In this document: one piece after another, positions 19,201-27,265 of the stretch
How the letters are laid out: every line of letters starts with the position of its first letter
Numbering within the stretch: the stretch's first letter is position 1
Assembly: GCA_035623985.1 (NCBI GenBank)
Contig: DASPSJ010000079.1
Location: 1-64,000 of the forward strand
Source of the DNA: DAHUYF01 sp035623985
Lineage (GTDB): Bacteria; Pseudomonadota; Alphaproteobacteria; ATCC43930; CGMCC-115725
DNA length: 64,000 bases
Reading direction: 5' to 3'
The notes under the pieces: generated by a model
The model's input: the letters and a program-made list of their open reading frames with translations, nothing else
Told to the model about the DNA's origin: nothing
Database searches by the model: none
Position numbers and translations under genes: made by a program

Positions 19201-20727
19201 ATGGATAGCCCAACACCCAATGAGCGCGCGCGGCTCCCGACAGGCACGCTCGAAGCCTCCGAGCCCGGCCCCGGCCATCAGCCAGGAGGCGATCGGACTC
19301 AAACGGCGGCGGATCATCCGCCGATGGCGTGCGTGCATGAGCTGTTCGAAGAGCAAGCGCGGCACCGGCCACAGGCGACGGCGCTGGCGCAGGGCGGAAG
19401 CAAGCTCACCTACGACGAATTGAACCGCGCGGCCAATCGCCTCGCGCATCATCTGCGCGATCTCGGCGTCGAGCGCGACGTCCTCGTCGGCATCTTCATG
19501 CGCCGACGGATCGAGATGATCATCGCTCTGCTGGCAACGCTGAAGGCGGGCGGCGCCTACGTTCCGCTCGATCCCGCCTACCCGCCGGCGCGCCTCGCCG
19601 AGGCGACGAGCAGCCTGGATCTCAAGATCGTCCTCACGACAAGCGACCTTGTCGGCGCGATGCCGGCGGATCCCCCGCGCGCGCTGGCGGTCGACACCAT
19701 CCATCCGGAGATTTCATCGCTGAGCGCGGAGAACCCGGCTCGCCGGGCCTCGCCCGGCCTCGCCTATGTCGTGGTCACCGCCGGCGCCGCGGGAAAGCCG
19801 AGAGCGGCCGGCGTGCACCACCGAGGATGGACGGCTTTGGCGACCTGGCTCGCGAGAAAATTCGACGCCGGGTCCGACGACAGAGTGCTGCTGACCAGCT
19901 CCTTCGGCGCCGACATCGCCCAAAGAAGCATCGCCCTGCCGCTCGTCACCGGAGGACGGCTCCACTTGCTGGCCGCCGACGTCCACGATCCCGAGCTCAT
20001 CGCGCGGAGCATCGCCGAGGAGCGCATCACCTTGCTGAATTGCGCGCCGGGCACGCTCGCTCCCGCCGGGGCCGGCAACGACTGGCCGTCGCTGAAGACG
20101 GTCTTTTTGGACGGCGCGCCGGTTTCGGCGTCCCGCGTGAGGGAATGGACGCAGGCGACGACCATGGCCGTCGCGAACGCCTATGGCGCCGCGGAATGCC
20201 CGGAGACATCGACGTTTTATCGGCTGGTGGACGCCGGCCGCCGCGCCGAGACGCCGGCTCCCGCCGCAAGGTTCATCGCACGCTCGCAAATCCGCCTGCT
20301 CGACGACGAGCCGGGACCGATGTCTTTCGGCCGGCCGGGAGCAACCTCCAGTGCCGGCGACGGCGGGCGGAGACGCTCGGTCAACGACAATGCGTCGACG
20401 GCGGGGACATCCGTCCCGACCCCCTTCGGCGAGATCGCGGAAGCGCCGGCGGAGCGGCGGGGCCGGCCGGCCCCGCGCGCGGCTCAAACGCCGCTGGAGC
20501 GCGAGGTCTGCGCCATCCTTGCCGACGCGCTCGCGGTGGAGGGCGTGGGCGGAGACGACGATTTCTTCGATCTCGGCGGCGATTCGTCGAAGGCGACGCT
20601 CGCCGCGGCCGCGCTCGCGAGCCGGCTCGGACGGGCCGTGCCGGTCGAGGCGCTCCTTGAAGAACGGACCGCGCGCAAGCTGTGCCGGCGCATCGAGACG
20701 ACCCCTTTTTGGAAGAGCGAGCAATAA
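19201..20727 (+). CDS. Stand-alone NRPS-like protein: degenerate adenylation domain plus carrier domain
   Basis: Protein of 508 residues. The adenylation part keeps core A1 (LTYDELNRAANRLAHHL) and A2 (LKAGGAYVPLDPAYP) perfectly. The A3 phosphate loop, normally TSGSTGKPKG, is TAGAAGKPRA here, and A5 is NAYGAAECPE instead of the usual NxYGPTE. The sequence then breaks off into a low-complexity linker: cores A6-A10, including the hinge and the catalytic Lys, are absent. A peptidyl-carrier domain follows with DDFFDLGGDSS; Ser462 is the phosphopantetheine site and is intact. GGGAG seven bases upstream supports ATG 19201. So the carrier may still be loaded while the adenylation half is probably inactive or altered. 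No condensation or thioesterase gene is nearby. Confidence 0.82.
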   Translation: MDSPTPNERARLPTGTLEASEPGPGHQPGGDRTQTAADHPPMACVHELFEEQARHRPQATALAQGGSKLTYDELNRAANRLAHHLRDLGVERDVLVGIFMRRRIEMIIALLATLKAGGAYVPLDPAYPPARLAEATSSLDLKIVLTTSDLVGAMPADPPRALAVDTIHPEISSLSAENPARRASPGLAYVVVTAGAAGKPRAAGVHHRGWTALATWLARKFDAGSDDRVLLTSSFGADIAQRSIALPLVTGGRLHLLAADVHDPELIARSIAEERITLLNCAPGTLAPAGAGNDWPSLKTVFLDGAPVSASRVREWTQATTMAVANAYGAAECPETSTFYRLVDAGRRAETPAPAARFIARSQIRLLDDEPGPMSFGRPGATSSAGDGGRRRSVNDNASTAGTSVPTPFGEIAEAPAERRGRPAPRAAQTPLEREVCAILADALAVEGVGGDDDFFDLGGDSSKATLAAAALASRLGRAVPVEALLEERTARKLCRRIETTPFWKSEQ

Positions 20728-20729
20728 CC

Positions 20730-20939
20730 ATGAGCGGCGCGGCTCAAGCGTTCGGCATCTACGACGCGCCGCCGCGCTCCGGCAAACGGCGCGCGCGCCG
20801 GCGCCGCGATCAACGGAGGAAACACCGTCGCAATCGATTTCCACAGAAGCCTTGCTTAGCGGAAGGTGCCGCTCGTCATACCCGCGAAGCCGCTAAAGAA
20901 CCAGGGCCGTCCGATTTCACCAAGGATACACCGACCTGA
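20730..20939 (+). pseudogene. Possible remnant reading frame between NRPS-like and methyltransferase genes
   Basis: ATG 20730 lies two bases after the NRPS-like stop and starts MSGAAQAFGIYDAPPRSG, which reads as a plausible protein start. It then turns into an arginine-rich, unfolded-looking tail that ends at 20939. It may be the 5' end of a gene disrupted by a frameshift or deletion between the carrier protein and the methyltransferase. It could equally be chance. Confidence 0.25.
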
Positions 20940-20984
20940 ATTTGACGAGCATCATCCGCGATCAAAGGGCGTAGGAGGCAGAAA

Positions 20985-21893
20985 ATGGACTGTCGTATTG
21001 AGGATCTCATGTACACTTTGGATCCAGCCACGAAAGAGCTTCTGAAAGAATCCGCACCTCTCATGGCGAAGTGGTCGGTCACCGAGTGCAAGCCCAAGCC
21101 GGTCGGCGGCATGGAGGAGTGGGCAAAAGAGCACGCGCAAGCCGAGGACAGCCTCGACTGCGACTGGTATCACGGAACGTGGCAGTACTTGCGTCTCCTC
21201 AATATGGTCGCGGTGCCTCCCTGGTACAGTTTCTACAACGAGGCTCTCAGCACGATCCTGCGGCGCAAGCCCGACGCCCACGTGCTCATCTCCGCCTGCG
21301 CCGATTACGGCATGCTCGCGACGCTGCACGAGGCGATCAAGACGGCGAAGACCAATCCCCGGGTCACGATCTACGACATCTGCCAGACGCCCCTCTTGTC
21401 GTGCAAATGGTACGCGGAGCGCTTCGGGGTCGCGATCGAGTGCGTGCGCGACAACATCATCACCAGCCCGCGCATGCCGCTCCACGCCTTCGACCTCATC
21501 GTGACGGACGAATTCCTGACCGTTCTCAAGGACGCATACAAGCCCCAGATCGTGCAGCGGTGGAAAGAACTGCTCAAGCCCGGCGGCTCCATCGTCACCA
21601 CGGCGATGCTGGGCGGCCCGACCGATCAGGGATTGCGCGACGGCTATGCCGCGACGGCCCACAGCCTGTTCAAGGCGAACCGGGCCACCTTCGACGCCAT
21701 GGACGTCCTGCCCGAGGACCTGTCGAAACGCTTCAGCCAATTCGCCCAGATCCACACCAGGCACATGTTGGGGCATGAAAACCAGATTCGGACGCTCTTC
21801 GCCGATTTCGACCTGTGGTTGTCGCGAACCGTGACGCCGGGCGAATGCGTCAATCCCACAAGCTCTTTCCAGATCGTCGCCACGCTACCGTAA
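20985..21893 (+). CDS. SAM-dependent methyltransferase-like protein
   Basis: Protein of 302 residues with a class I methyltransferase layout: a central strand and glycine loop VLISACADYGML, an acidic second strand TIYDICQTPL, then FDLIVTDEFL and the post-core LLKPGGSIVTTAML. The glycine-rich loop is atypical (ACADYG rather than GxGxG), so cofactor binding is likely but not certain. A strong AGGAGG at 20973-20978 fixes the ATG at 20985. It lies 257 bases downstream of the NRPS-like carrier gene on the same strand and may modify a carrier-bound substrate. It is followed by a UUCG-loop hairpin, so it probably ends the transcript. No closer family name can be given. Confidence 0.75.
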   Translation: MDCRIEDLMYTLDPATKELLKESAPLMAKWSVTECKPKPVGGMEEWAKEHAQAEDSLDCDWYHGTWQYLRLLNMVAVPPWYSFYNEALSTILRRKPDAHVLISACADYGMLATLHEAIKTAKTNPRVTIYDICQTPLLSCKWYAERFGVAIECVRDNIITSPRMPLHAFDLIVTDEFLTVLKDAYKPQIVQRWKELLKPGGSIVTTAMLGGPTDQGLRDGYAATAHSLFKANRATFDAMDVLPEDLSKRFSQFAQIHTRHMLGHENQIRTLFADFDLWLSRTVTPGECVNPTSSFQIVATLP

Positions 21894-22236
21894 GATCGTC
21901 CGGCAAGCGGTCCACGGAAGGGTCAATTCGCGCCGAGCTTCGGCTCGCGCGCGAATTGAGTGGATCCCGTCACGCGCGTGCCCGGCGGCTTTCGCCACCG
22001 GCGATCGCGCGGAGCCCCCCGACACAGGGGCGCCGGCGGGTCTGCCGCCGTCATGCGGCAGAACCCCGCCCCGGAGGGCCGCGTCGAGGAGCGGGAGCGG
22101 TTTGCCCGCCAGGAGGGCGCCAAGCATCGCCTTCTCGCCGCCGCGGCGGCGGACGCTTTTCCTAAAAAAACGGCGCCCGCCGTGTTAGGGTCGCGCCGCA
22201 AGCCCGCCGATCCAAAGTCCTGCAGGCCACGCGGTC
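21894..22236. other. Intergenic region with terminator
   Basis: About 340 bases between the methyltransferase and the first glutathione transferase. Apart from the hairpin at 21924-21958 nothing functional was seen; an A-tract lies near 22165 but no promoter pair was recognised. Confidence 0.5.
21924..21958 (+). terminator. UUCG-tetraloop hairpin after methyltransferase gene
   Basis: Arms 21924-21938 and 21943-21958 pair over 15 base pairs with one bulged base around the very stable loop TTCG. It begins 31 bases after the methyltransferase stop. There is no T-run, as is common for high-GC terminators. Confidence 0.65.
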
Positions 22237-22857
22237 ATGTTCACGCTCTACTATGCGCCCGACACCTGCGCGCTCGCCGCGCACATCGCCCTCGAGGAGG
22301 CGAATGCCGTCTTCAGGCTGGAGCGCATCGATTTCGCCAAGGCCGAGCAGCAGCAGGCGCCCTATCTCGCGATCAACCCCAAGGCGCGGGTGCCGGCACT
22401 GGCGACGGCGCGGGGCGTCCTGACGGAAACGCCCGCCATCCTCGCCTTCATCGCGCAGAGTTTTCCCGGCGCGCGCCTTGCGCCGCTCGATGATCCCTTC
22501 GCCTTCGCCGAGGTGCAGGCTTTCAACGACTATCTCTGCGCGACGCTGCATGTGGCGCACGCGCACCGGATGCGCGGCGAGCGGTGGGCGGACGATCCGG
22601 CCGCGCTTGCCGCCATGCAACGCAAGGTGCCGCAGTCCGTCACCGCCTGCTACGAGCTTATCGACCGCCACATGCTCAAAGGGCCGTGGGTCATGGGAAA
22701 GGGCTACACGATCGGCGATCCCTATCTCTTCACCATCGCGCAGTGGCTGGAAGACGACGGCGTCGATGCCGCCCGGTTTCCCCGCGTCATCGACCACCGG
22801 CGACGCATGCTGGAACGACCCGCGGTGCGAAAGGCGATCGCCGACGAATTCGCCTGA
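22237..22857 (+). CDS. Glutathione S-transferase family protein
   Basis: Cytosolic glutathione transferase fold of 206 residues. The N-terminal thioredoxin-like domain starts MFTLYYAPDTCALAAHIALEE, which carries a bacterial-type Cys near residue 11, and has NPKARVPAL with the cis-proline and ETPAILAFIA contacting glutathione. The all-helical C-terminal domain contains GPWVMGKGYTIGDPYLF, the conserved N-capping box with its Asp. Likely role: glutathione conjugation or thiol-dependent detoxification. It heads a three-gene run (GST, SDR, GST) on the plus strand, which suggests shared degradation of an electrophilic compound, though the gaps of about 115 and 10 bases leave operon structure open. 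Confidence 0.88.
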   Translation: MFTLYYAPDTCALAAHIALEEANAVFRLERIDFAKAEQQQAPYLAINPKARVPALATARGVLTETPAILAFIAQSFPGARLAPLDDPFAFAEVQAFNDYLCATLHVAHAHRMRGERWADDPAALAAMQRKVPQSVTACYELIDRHMLKGPWVMGKGYTIGDPYLFTIAQWLEDDGVDAARFPRVIDHRRRMLERPAVRKAIADEFA

Positions 22858-22971
22858 GACGCCGCGGGACGGACGCTCCGCCGGGCGTTTTCGGCCCGTC
22901 GGCCCGCGCCGCGCCCGGGCTTGCGCCGCGGCCGCGGCGGGCGGCACACTTCCGCCCGGGAGGATGGCGCC

Positions 22972-23757
22972 ATGGATCTCGGTCTTGCCGGCAAGGTCGC
23001 GCTCGTCACCGGCGCGAGCCGCGGCATCGGCCGCGCCATCGCCGAGGCGCTGGCGCGCGAGGGTTGCGACGTGGTGGTGGCGGCGCGCAGCGCCGAGGCG
23101 CTGGCGGAGCTTGCCGAGACGCTCGGCCGCGAGACCAACCGGCGGGTGGTGCCCTGCGTCGCCGACCTGCGCGAGGCGGACGGCGTCGCGCGCGCCGTCG
23201 CCACCGCCGAGCAGGAGTTCCGCCGCCTCGACATCCTGGTCAACAACGCCGGCAGCACCCGGCGCGGCGACGTCTTCGCCTTGAGCGAAGCCGATTGGCG
23301 CGAAGGCTTCGCGCTCAAATTCTTCGGCTATGTCCGCATGACGCGGGCCTGCTGGCCGCTGCTGAAAGCGGCGCGCGGCGCCGTCGTCAACATCATCGGC
23401 ATCGGCGGACGCACCCCCGGCGCCGCGTTCGCCATCGGCGGCTCGGTCAATGCCGGGCTGCTCGCCTTCACCAAGACCATGGCGGAGATCGGCATCCGGG
23501 ACGGCGTGCGCGTCAACGCCATCAATCCCGGCGCGATCGAGACCGACCGGCTGCAGGCGCGCCTCAAGCGCCACGCCGAGCAGACCGGCCTTGGCCTCGA
23601 GGAGGCGCGGCGCGATCTCGCGCGCGAGATGGGGGTCGAGCGCTTCGGCCGGGCGGCGGAGATCGCCGACGCCGCGGCGTTTCTTGCCGGCGCACGCGCC
23701 CAGTATCTCCAGGGGGCGTTGATCGACATCGACGGCGGCGCGACGCGGACATTATGA
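22972..23757 (+). CDS. Short-chain dehydrogenase/reductase with substituted catalytic residues
   Basis: Rossmann-fold protein of 261 residues. The cofactor site TGASRGIG (residues 14-21), the NNAG motif and the C-terminal IDGG are normal for classical SDRs. The catalytic region is not: where Ser, Tyr and Lys are expected the sequence reads VNIIGIGGRTPGAAFAIGG, with Phe in place of Tyr and Gly in place of Lys of YxxxK. Some SDR subfamilies with an AIGG or IAGG motif exist and usually keep the Tyr, so this member may be a binding protein or use other chemistry. A ribosome binding site (GGGAGGA) precedes ATG 22972. It sits between two glutathione transferase genes. Confidence 0.85.
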   Translation: MDLGLAGKVALVTGASRGIGRAIAEALAREGCDVVVAARSAEALAELAETLGRETNRRVVPCVADLREADGVARAVATAEQEFRRLDILVNNAGSTRRGDVFALSEADWREGFALKFFGYVRMTRACWPLLKAARGAVVNIIGIGGRTPGAAFAIGGSVNAGLLAFTKTMAEIGIRDGVRVNAINPGAIETDRLQARLKRHAEQTGLGLEEARRDLAREMGVERFGRAAEIADAAAFLAGARAQYLQGALIDIDGGATRTL

Positions 23758-23767
23758 GAGGGGGCCC

Positions 23768-24487
23768 ATGCGCTACGAGCTTTATTACTGGCCGTCGATC
23801 CCGGGGCGCGGCGAATTCGTGCGCCTGGCGCTCGAAGAGGCCGGCGCCGACTACGTCGACGCGGCGCGCCGCAAAGGCGGAATGCAGGCGATGGTCCGCC
23901 TGCTCGAAGGCGAGCGCGTCGCGCGCCCGTCCTTCGCGCCGCCCTTCCTCAAAGCCGGAAGGCTGCTCATCGGCCAGACCGCCAACATCCTGCTCTATCT
24001 CGGCGAGCGCCACCGCCTGGCGCCGGCGGAGACGGCGGGGCGGCTCTGGGCGCATCAGCTCCAGCTTACCATCGCCGATCTCGTTGACGAGGCGCATGAC
24101 ACGCACCATCCCATCGCCAGCAGCCTCTATTACGAGGACCAGCGCCGGGAAGCGAAGCGCCGCGCCGCCGATTTCCTGGAGAACCGCGCGCCCAAATTCC
24201 TCGGCTATTTCGAGCGCGTGCTCGAGCGCAACCTGAAGGGCGAGCGCCATCTCGTCGGCGCGCGGCTGACCTATCCCGATCTGTCGCTGTTCCAGGTGGT
24301 CGCGGGCCTGCGCTACGCCTTCCCGCGTGCGATGGGGCGGCTGGAGCGGCGGCACAGGCGAGTGATCGCGCTCCACGACCGCGTCGCCGAGCGCCCGCGT
24401 ATCGCGGCCTATCTCGCATCGCCCCGGCGCCTGCCGTTCAACGAGCAGGGCATCTTCCGGCACTATCCGGCGCTCGATGCGTCCTGA
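23768..24487 (+). CDS. Glutathione S-transferase family protein
   Basis: Second glutathione transferase of 239 residues, starting 10 bases after the SDR stop behind GAGAGGG. The N-terminal YELYYWPSIPGRGEFVRLAL resembles sigma/pi-like transferases with a Tyr near residue 7 as the expected glutathione-activating residue. PPFLKAGRLLIGQTANILLYL supplies the cis-proline and glutamyl-binding loop, and ARLTYPDLSLFQVV the C-terminal capping box. It is longer than the first transferase and not closely similar to it, so the pair is not a recent duplication. Likely co-expressed with the SDR. Confidence 0.88.
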   Translation: MRYELYYWPSIPGRGEFVRLALEEAGADYVDAARRKGGMQAMVRLLEGERVARPSFAPPFLKAGRLLIGQTANILLYLGERHRLAPAETAGRLWAHQLQLTIADLVDEAHDTHHPIASSLYYEDQRREAKRRAADFLENRAPKFLGYFERVLERNLKGERHLVGARLTYPDLSLFQVVAGLRYAFPRAMGRLERRHRRVIALHDRVAERPRIAAYLASPRRLPFNEQGIFRHYPALDAS

Positions 24488-24673
24488 GCGCGCCGGAACC
24501 CGGTAAAGACGGCGCGGCAGGGATTTCCGGCGCCCGGCAGAAATTGCCGCCGGGCCGCGACCGCGGCGGGGTGGTCCCGCGTTCGACGCCACGCCATCCT
24601 ACGGCACAAAAATTGCTTGCAACAACCATGCAGGTCGCAACGCCTGCACGGCAACAACAAGCAAGGAGAAATC

Positions 24674-24958
24674 ATGACCGTCAGCAGTGTTTCAAACGCG
24701 CAAACCGCCTATCAGCTCTACCTGCAACAGTTGCAGCAGCAGCAGCAGCAGCAGGATCCGTCGGCGTTGCAGTCGCAGACCGCGACGACGGTGCAGCCCC
24801 ATCACCACCATCACGGTGGTCATATGGGCGAGAGCCAGCAGGCGGCCGCAAATGCCGGCGCGTCGAGCCCTTCGGCAGACGCCGTGACGGCAAGCGGAAC
24901 GGTGGATAATGACGGCGACAGCAACGGGTCGGGCAACCTGCTCAACCTGCTCGCCTAA
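24674..24958 (+). CDS. Small Gln- and His-rich protein
   Basis: Protein of 94 residues behind a good ribosome binding site (AAGGAG eight bases upstream of ATG 24674). It has no signal peptide or membrane segment. Order of features: a helical start (NAQTAYQLYLQQL), seven consecutive Gln encoded by a perfect (CAG)7 tract at 24734-24754, a QPHHHHHGGHMGE cluster able to bind nickel, zinc or copper, then an Ala/Ser/Asp-rich disordered tail ending GSGNLLNLLA. No enzyme family is recognised. The CAG tract may vary in length by slippage. Metal storage or a regulatory role is a guess from composition. Confidence 0.7.
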   Translation: MTVSSVSNAQTAYQLYLQQLQQQQQQQDPSALQSQTATTVQPHHHHHGGHMGESQQAAANAGASSPSADAVTASGTVDNDGDSNGSGNLLNLLA

Positions 24959-25099
24959 GACAAGGACTCACTGCGCGAGCGCCGCTGCCGAAGCGCAGCG
25001 GATCGAGCGCGTCCGGCGCCGCCAGAAGGACGGAGCCGGATGTCTCCTCTCCCCCAACCCGGATTTCTCACGCCGGCGGCGGCGGCAAGCCGGCGCGTC

Positions 25100-25867
25100 T
25101 CAGGTCTGCAGGAAGGACCAGTCGGCGCCCTCCAGAACGAGCGCGGTGAGCCGGCCGCTGGCAAAGGCGCCGGTGTCGATGCCGATGCGGTTGTGCTGCA
25201 CGTCGGGACGCTCGGTGATGGTGTGGCCGTGCACGATGATCTTGCCGAACTCGGCGTTCGAGAACAGGAACTCGTCGCGGATCCACAACAGATCCTCTTC
25301 CTGCTGGCGATCGAGCGGCACGCCCGGGCGCACGCCGGCATGGGCGAAGAGATAGTCGCCCTCCTCATGCGTGAGCTTGAGGCCGGCGAGAAAGCGGCGG
25401 TGGCGCTCGGGCAGCCGGTCGCGGAGCTCCTGCTGCGCGCGCTCGATCTCGCCCTCGCGGCCGGCGGGCGGCGGCGGGCGGATGCCATAGCTCATCAGCG
25501 TCTCGGCGCCGCCATAGAGCATCCAGGAAGGGCCGATGCCGCCATCCGCGAGAAAGCGCAGCAGGCTGTCCTCGTGATTGCCCTTGAGATGCACCGCGTC
25601 GAAGCCGGGCAGGGGCTCGTCGAGCAGCAGGTCGATGACCGCGGGCGAAGCCTCGCCGCGGTCGATGTAGTCGCCGAGATAGACCACGACCTTGCGCGGC
25701 GCCGGGCGGCGCTCGGCGTCCTCGGCGATCAGCCGGTGCAGCCGGCGCAGCAGGTCGGCCCGGCCGTGGATGTCGCCGACGGCGTAGATGCGGCTGCCTT
25801 GCGGAGCTTCGGGCGCCGCCGCTTGCCGCGGCTGAGGCCGCGCGCGAGCGAAAAGACGGGTGAGCAT
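25100..25867 (-). CDS. Metallophosphoesterase (serine/threonine phosphatase-like)
   Basis: Calcineurin-like phosphoesterase of 255 residues. All metal-binding blocks are present in order: YAVGDIHGR, VVYLGDYIDRGE, LKGNHED, the HAGVRPG His and IIVHGHT near the C terminus. These match bacterial PPP-type phosphatases and ApaH-like enzymes that remove phosphate from proteins or dinucleotides. A 25-residue basic, alanine-rich N terminus precedes the domain. ATG 25867 is chosen over a frame start at 25903 because the latter adds only non-conserved residues. It is divergent from the EAL-like gene across a 150-base gap. Confidence 0.9.
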   Translation of the reverse strand: MLTRLFARARPQPRQAAAPEAPQGSRIYAVGDIHGRADLLRRLHRLIAEDAERRPAPRKVVVYLGDYIDRGEASPAVIDLLLDEPLPGFDAVHLKGNHEDSLLRFLADGGIGPSWMLYGGAETLMSYGIRPPPPAGREGEIERAQQELRDRLPERHRRFLAGLKLTHEEGDYLFAHAGVRPGVPLDRQQEEDLLWIRDEFLFSNAEFGKIIVHGHTITERPDVQHNRIGIDTGAFASGRLTALVLEGADWSFLQT

Positions 25868-26016
25868 TGGGCGAATATGGGGCGGCGCCGCGCCGAACGC
25901 CACCGAGATCCGGCGCCGCCGCCGATTTTAGCCAGCCATTAACCATTCCGTAGGGGTTGGCGAGGCACCATGGCGGCAAACCCCGGCGACGCCCGGGCAT
26001 GCGACGACCGGAACCC

Positions 26017-27258
26017 ATGAAGCAGATGATCGACGACCAGGCCGCAAGCATCGAGTCCCTGCTGCTCGATTACGCCCGGCGGCTCGCCCGCCATCCCGGC
26101 GGCCGGCGCGCCATCATCATCCATCTGTCGCGGCTCAGGCCCGACAACCGGCGCGCGCATCACATCCGCATCGCCGCCAACACCTTCGAGGCGCTGGTCA
26201 AGCAGTTCGACGGCCAGATTTTCCTGCTGCAGAACGCCGACATCGTCTTCGTCTGCAAGGACGCCAGCATCGCCGTGATCGACGACGCGATCATGCGGCT
26301 GCGCTATCTCTTCGGCGACGATCCGCTCGCCGCCGAGCTCGACGAGAGCGCGCCGGACCGCTTCGCCACCTGGTGCGATCTCGAGCGCGACTATCAGGAA
26401 TTCCTGGCGCTGGCCGAGGAGATGTACGAGCGGGAGGTCAAGCGCAAGAAGCGCATCGCCGCCATTGCCGGCGACGGCCCGCGCGAGGAGCGCAAGCCGA
26501 TGGACCCGGCGGCGCTCGCCGAGCTGGTCGGCGCCGTCCAGCGCGCCGACCTCTCCAACGTCCTGCGCCGCCAGTCGATCTGCGCCATCATGGGCGACGA
26601 GGCGCCGAAACCGGTGTTCCGCGAGATCTACATCTCGATCGCGGAGCTGCGCGACGCGATCATGCCGAGGCGCGACATCGCCTCGGACCCCTGGCTGTTC
26701 CAGCACCTGACGCAGCATCTCGACCGGCGCGTGCTCGCCATGCTGCGCAAGAACGACGAGCAGGCGCTCGCCCATTCCTACAGCCTCAACCTCAACATCT
26801 CGACGCTGCTGTCGCAGGAGTTCCACCAGTTCGACCAGAGCCTGCGCGCCGGGGCGCGCGGCTCCATCGTCATCGAGCTGCAGAAGGTCGACATCTTCGC
26901 CGATCTCGGCGCCTATATCTTCGCGCGCGACTTCCTCAAGGAGCGCGGCTACCGCGTCTGCCTGGACGGCGTGTCGGAAGTGACGCTCGGCTTCATCGAC
27001 CGCGAGCGGCTCGGCCTCGACCTCCTCAAGATGTTCTGGACGCCGGACATGGCCGACCCGCTGCGCAGCGAGCGCACCACCGCCTTCCGCGAGGCGATCG
27101 ACCGCGCCGGCCGCTCGCGCATCATCCTGGCGCGCTGCGACAGCGAGGACGCCGTCGCCTTCGGCCGGGCGGCCGGGCTGCGCCTGTTCCAGGGCCGGCA
27201 TATCGACCGGCTCTTGAGCGCCGCCGCCGCCGCCGGCGCGAAGTCGCGCCCGGGTTGA
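26017..27258 (+). CDS. Degenerate EAL-domain-like protein
   Basis: Cytosolic protein of 413 residues. The N-terminal third (RRAIIIHLSRLRPDNRR, then IFLLQNADIVFVCKDASI) resembles a degenerate GGDEF or response module. The C-terminal third has an EAL-like barrel edge: IVIELQKVDIFADL in the position of the EAL motif, YRVCLDGVSEVTLGF like the DDFG loop region, and LRLFQGRHIDRL like the final QGY motif. The Glu-Ala-Leu and several metal ligands are replaced, so c-di-GMP hydrolysis is unlikely; binding or scaffolding is more probable. ATG 26017 is preferred; 25999 is in frame. It is followed eight bases later by a glycosyltransferase gene, hinting at a link to surface polysaccharide. Confidence 0.72.
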   Translation: MKQMIDDQAASIESLLLDYARRLARHPGGRRAIIIHLSRLRPDNRRAHHIRIAANTFEALVKQFDGQIFLLQNADIVFVCKDASIAVIDDAIMRLRYLFGDDPLAAELDESAPDRFATWCDLERDYQEFLALAEEMYEREVKRKKRIAAIAGDGPREERKPMDPAALAELVGAVQRADLSNVLRRQSICAIMGDEAPKPVFREIYISIAELRDAIMPRRDIASDPWLFQHLTQHLDRRVLAMLRKNDEQALAHSYSLNLNISTLLSQEFHQFDQSLRAGARGSIVIELQKVDIFADLGAYIFARDFLKERGYRVCLDGVSEVTLGFIDRERLGLDLLKMFWTPDMADPLRSERTTAFREAIDRAGRSRIILARCDSEDAVAFGRAAGLRLFQGRHIDRLLSAAAAAGAKSRPG

Positions 27259-27265
27259 CCGGCCG

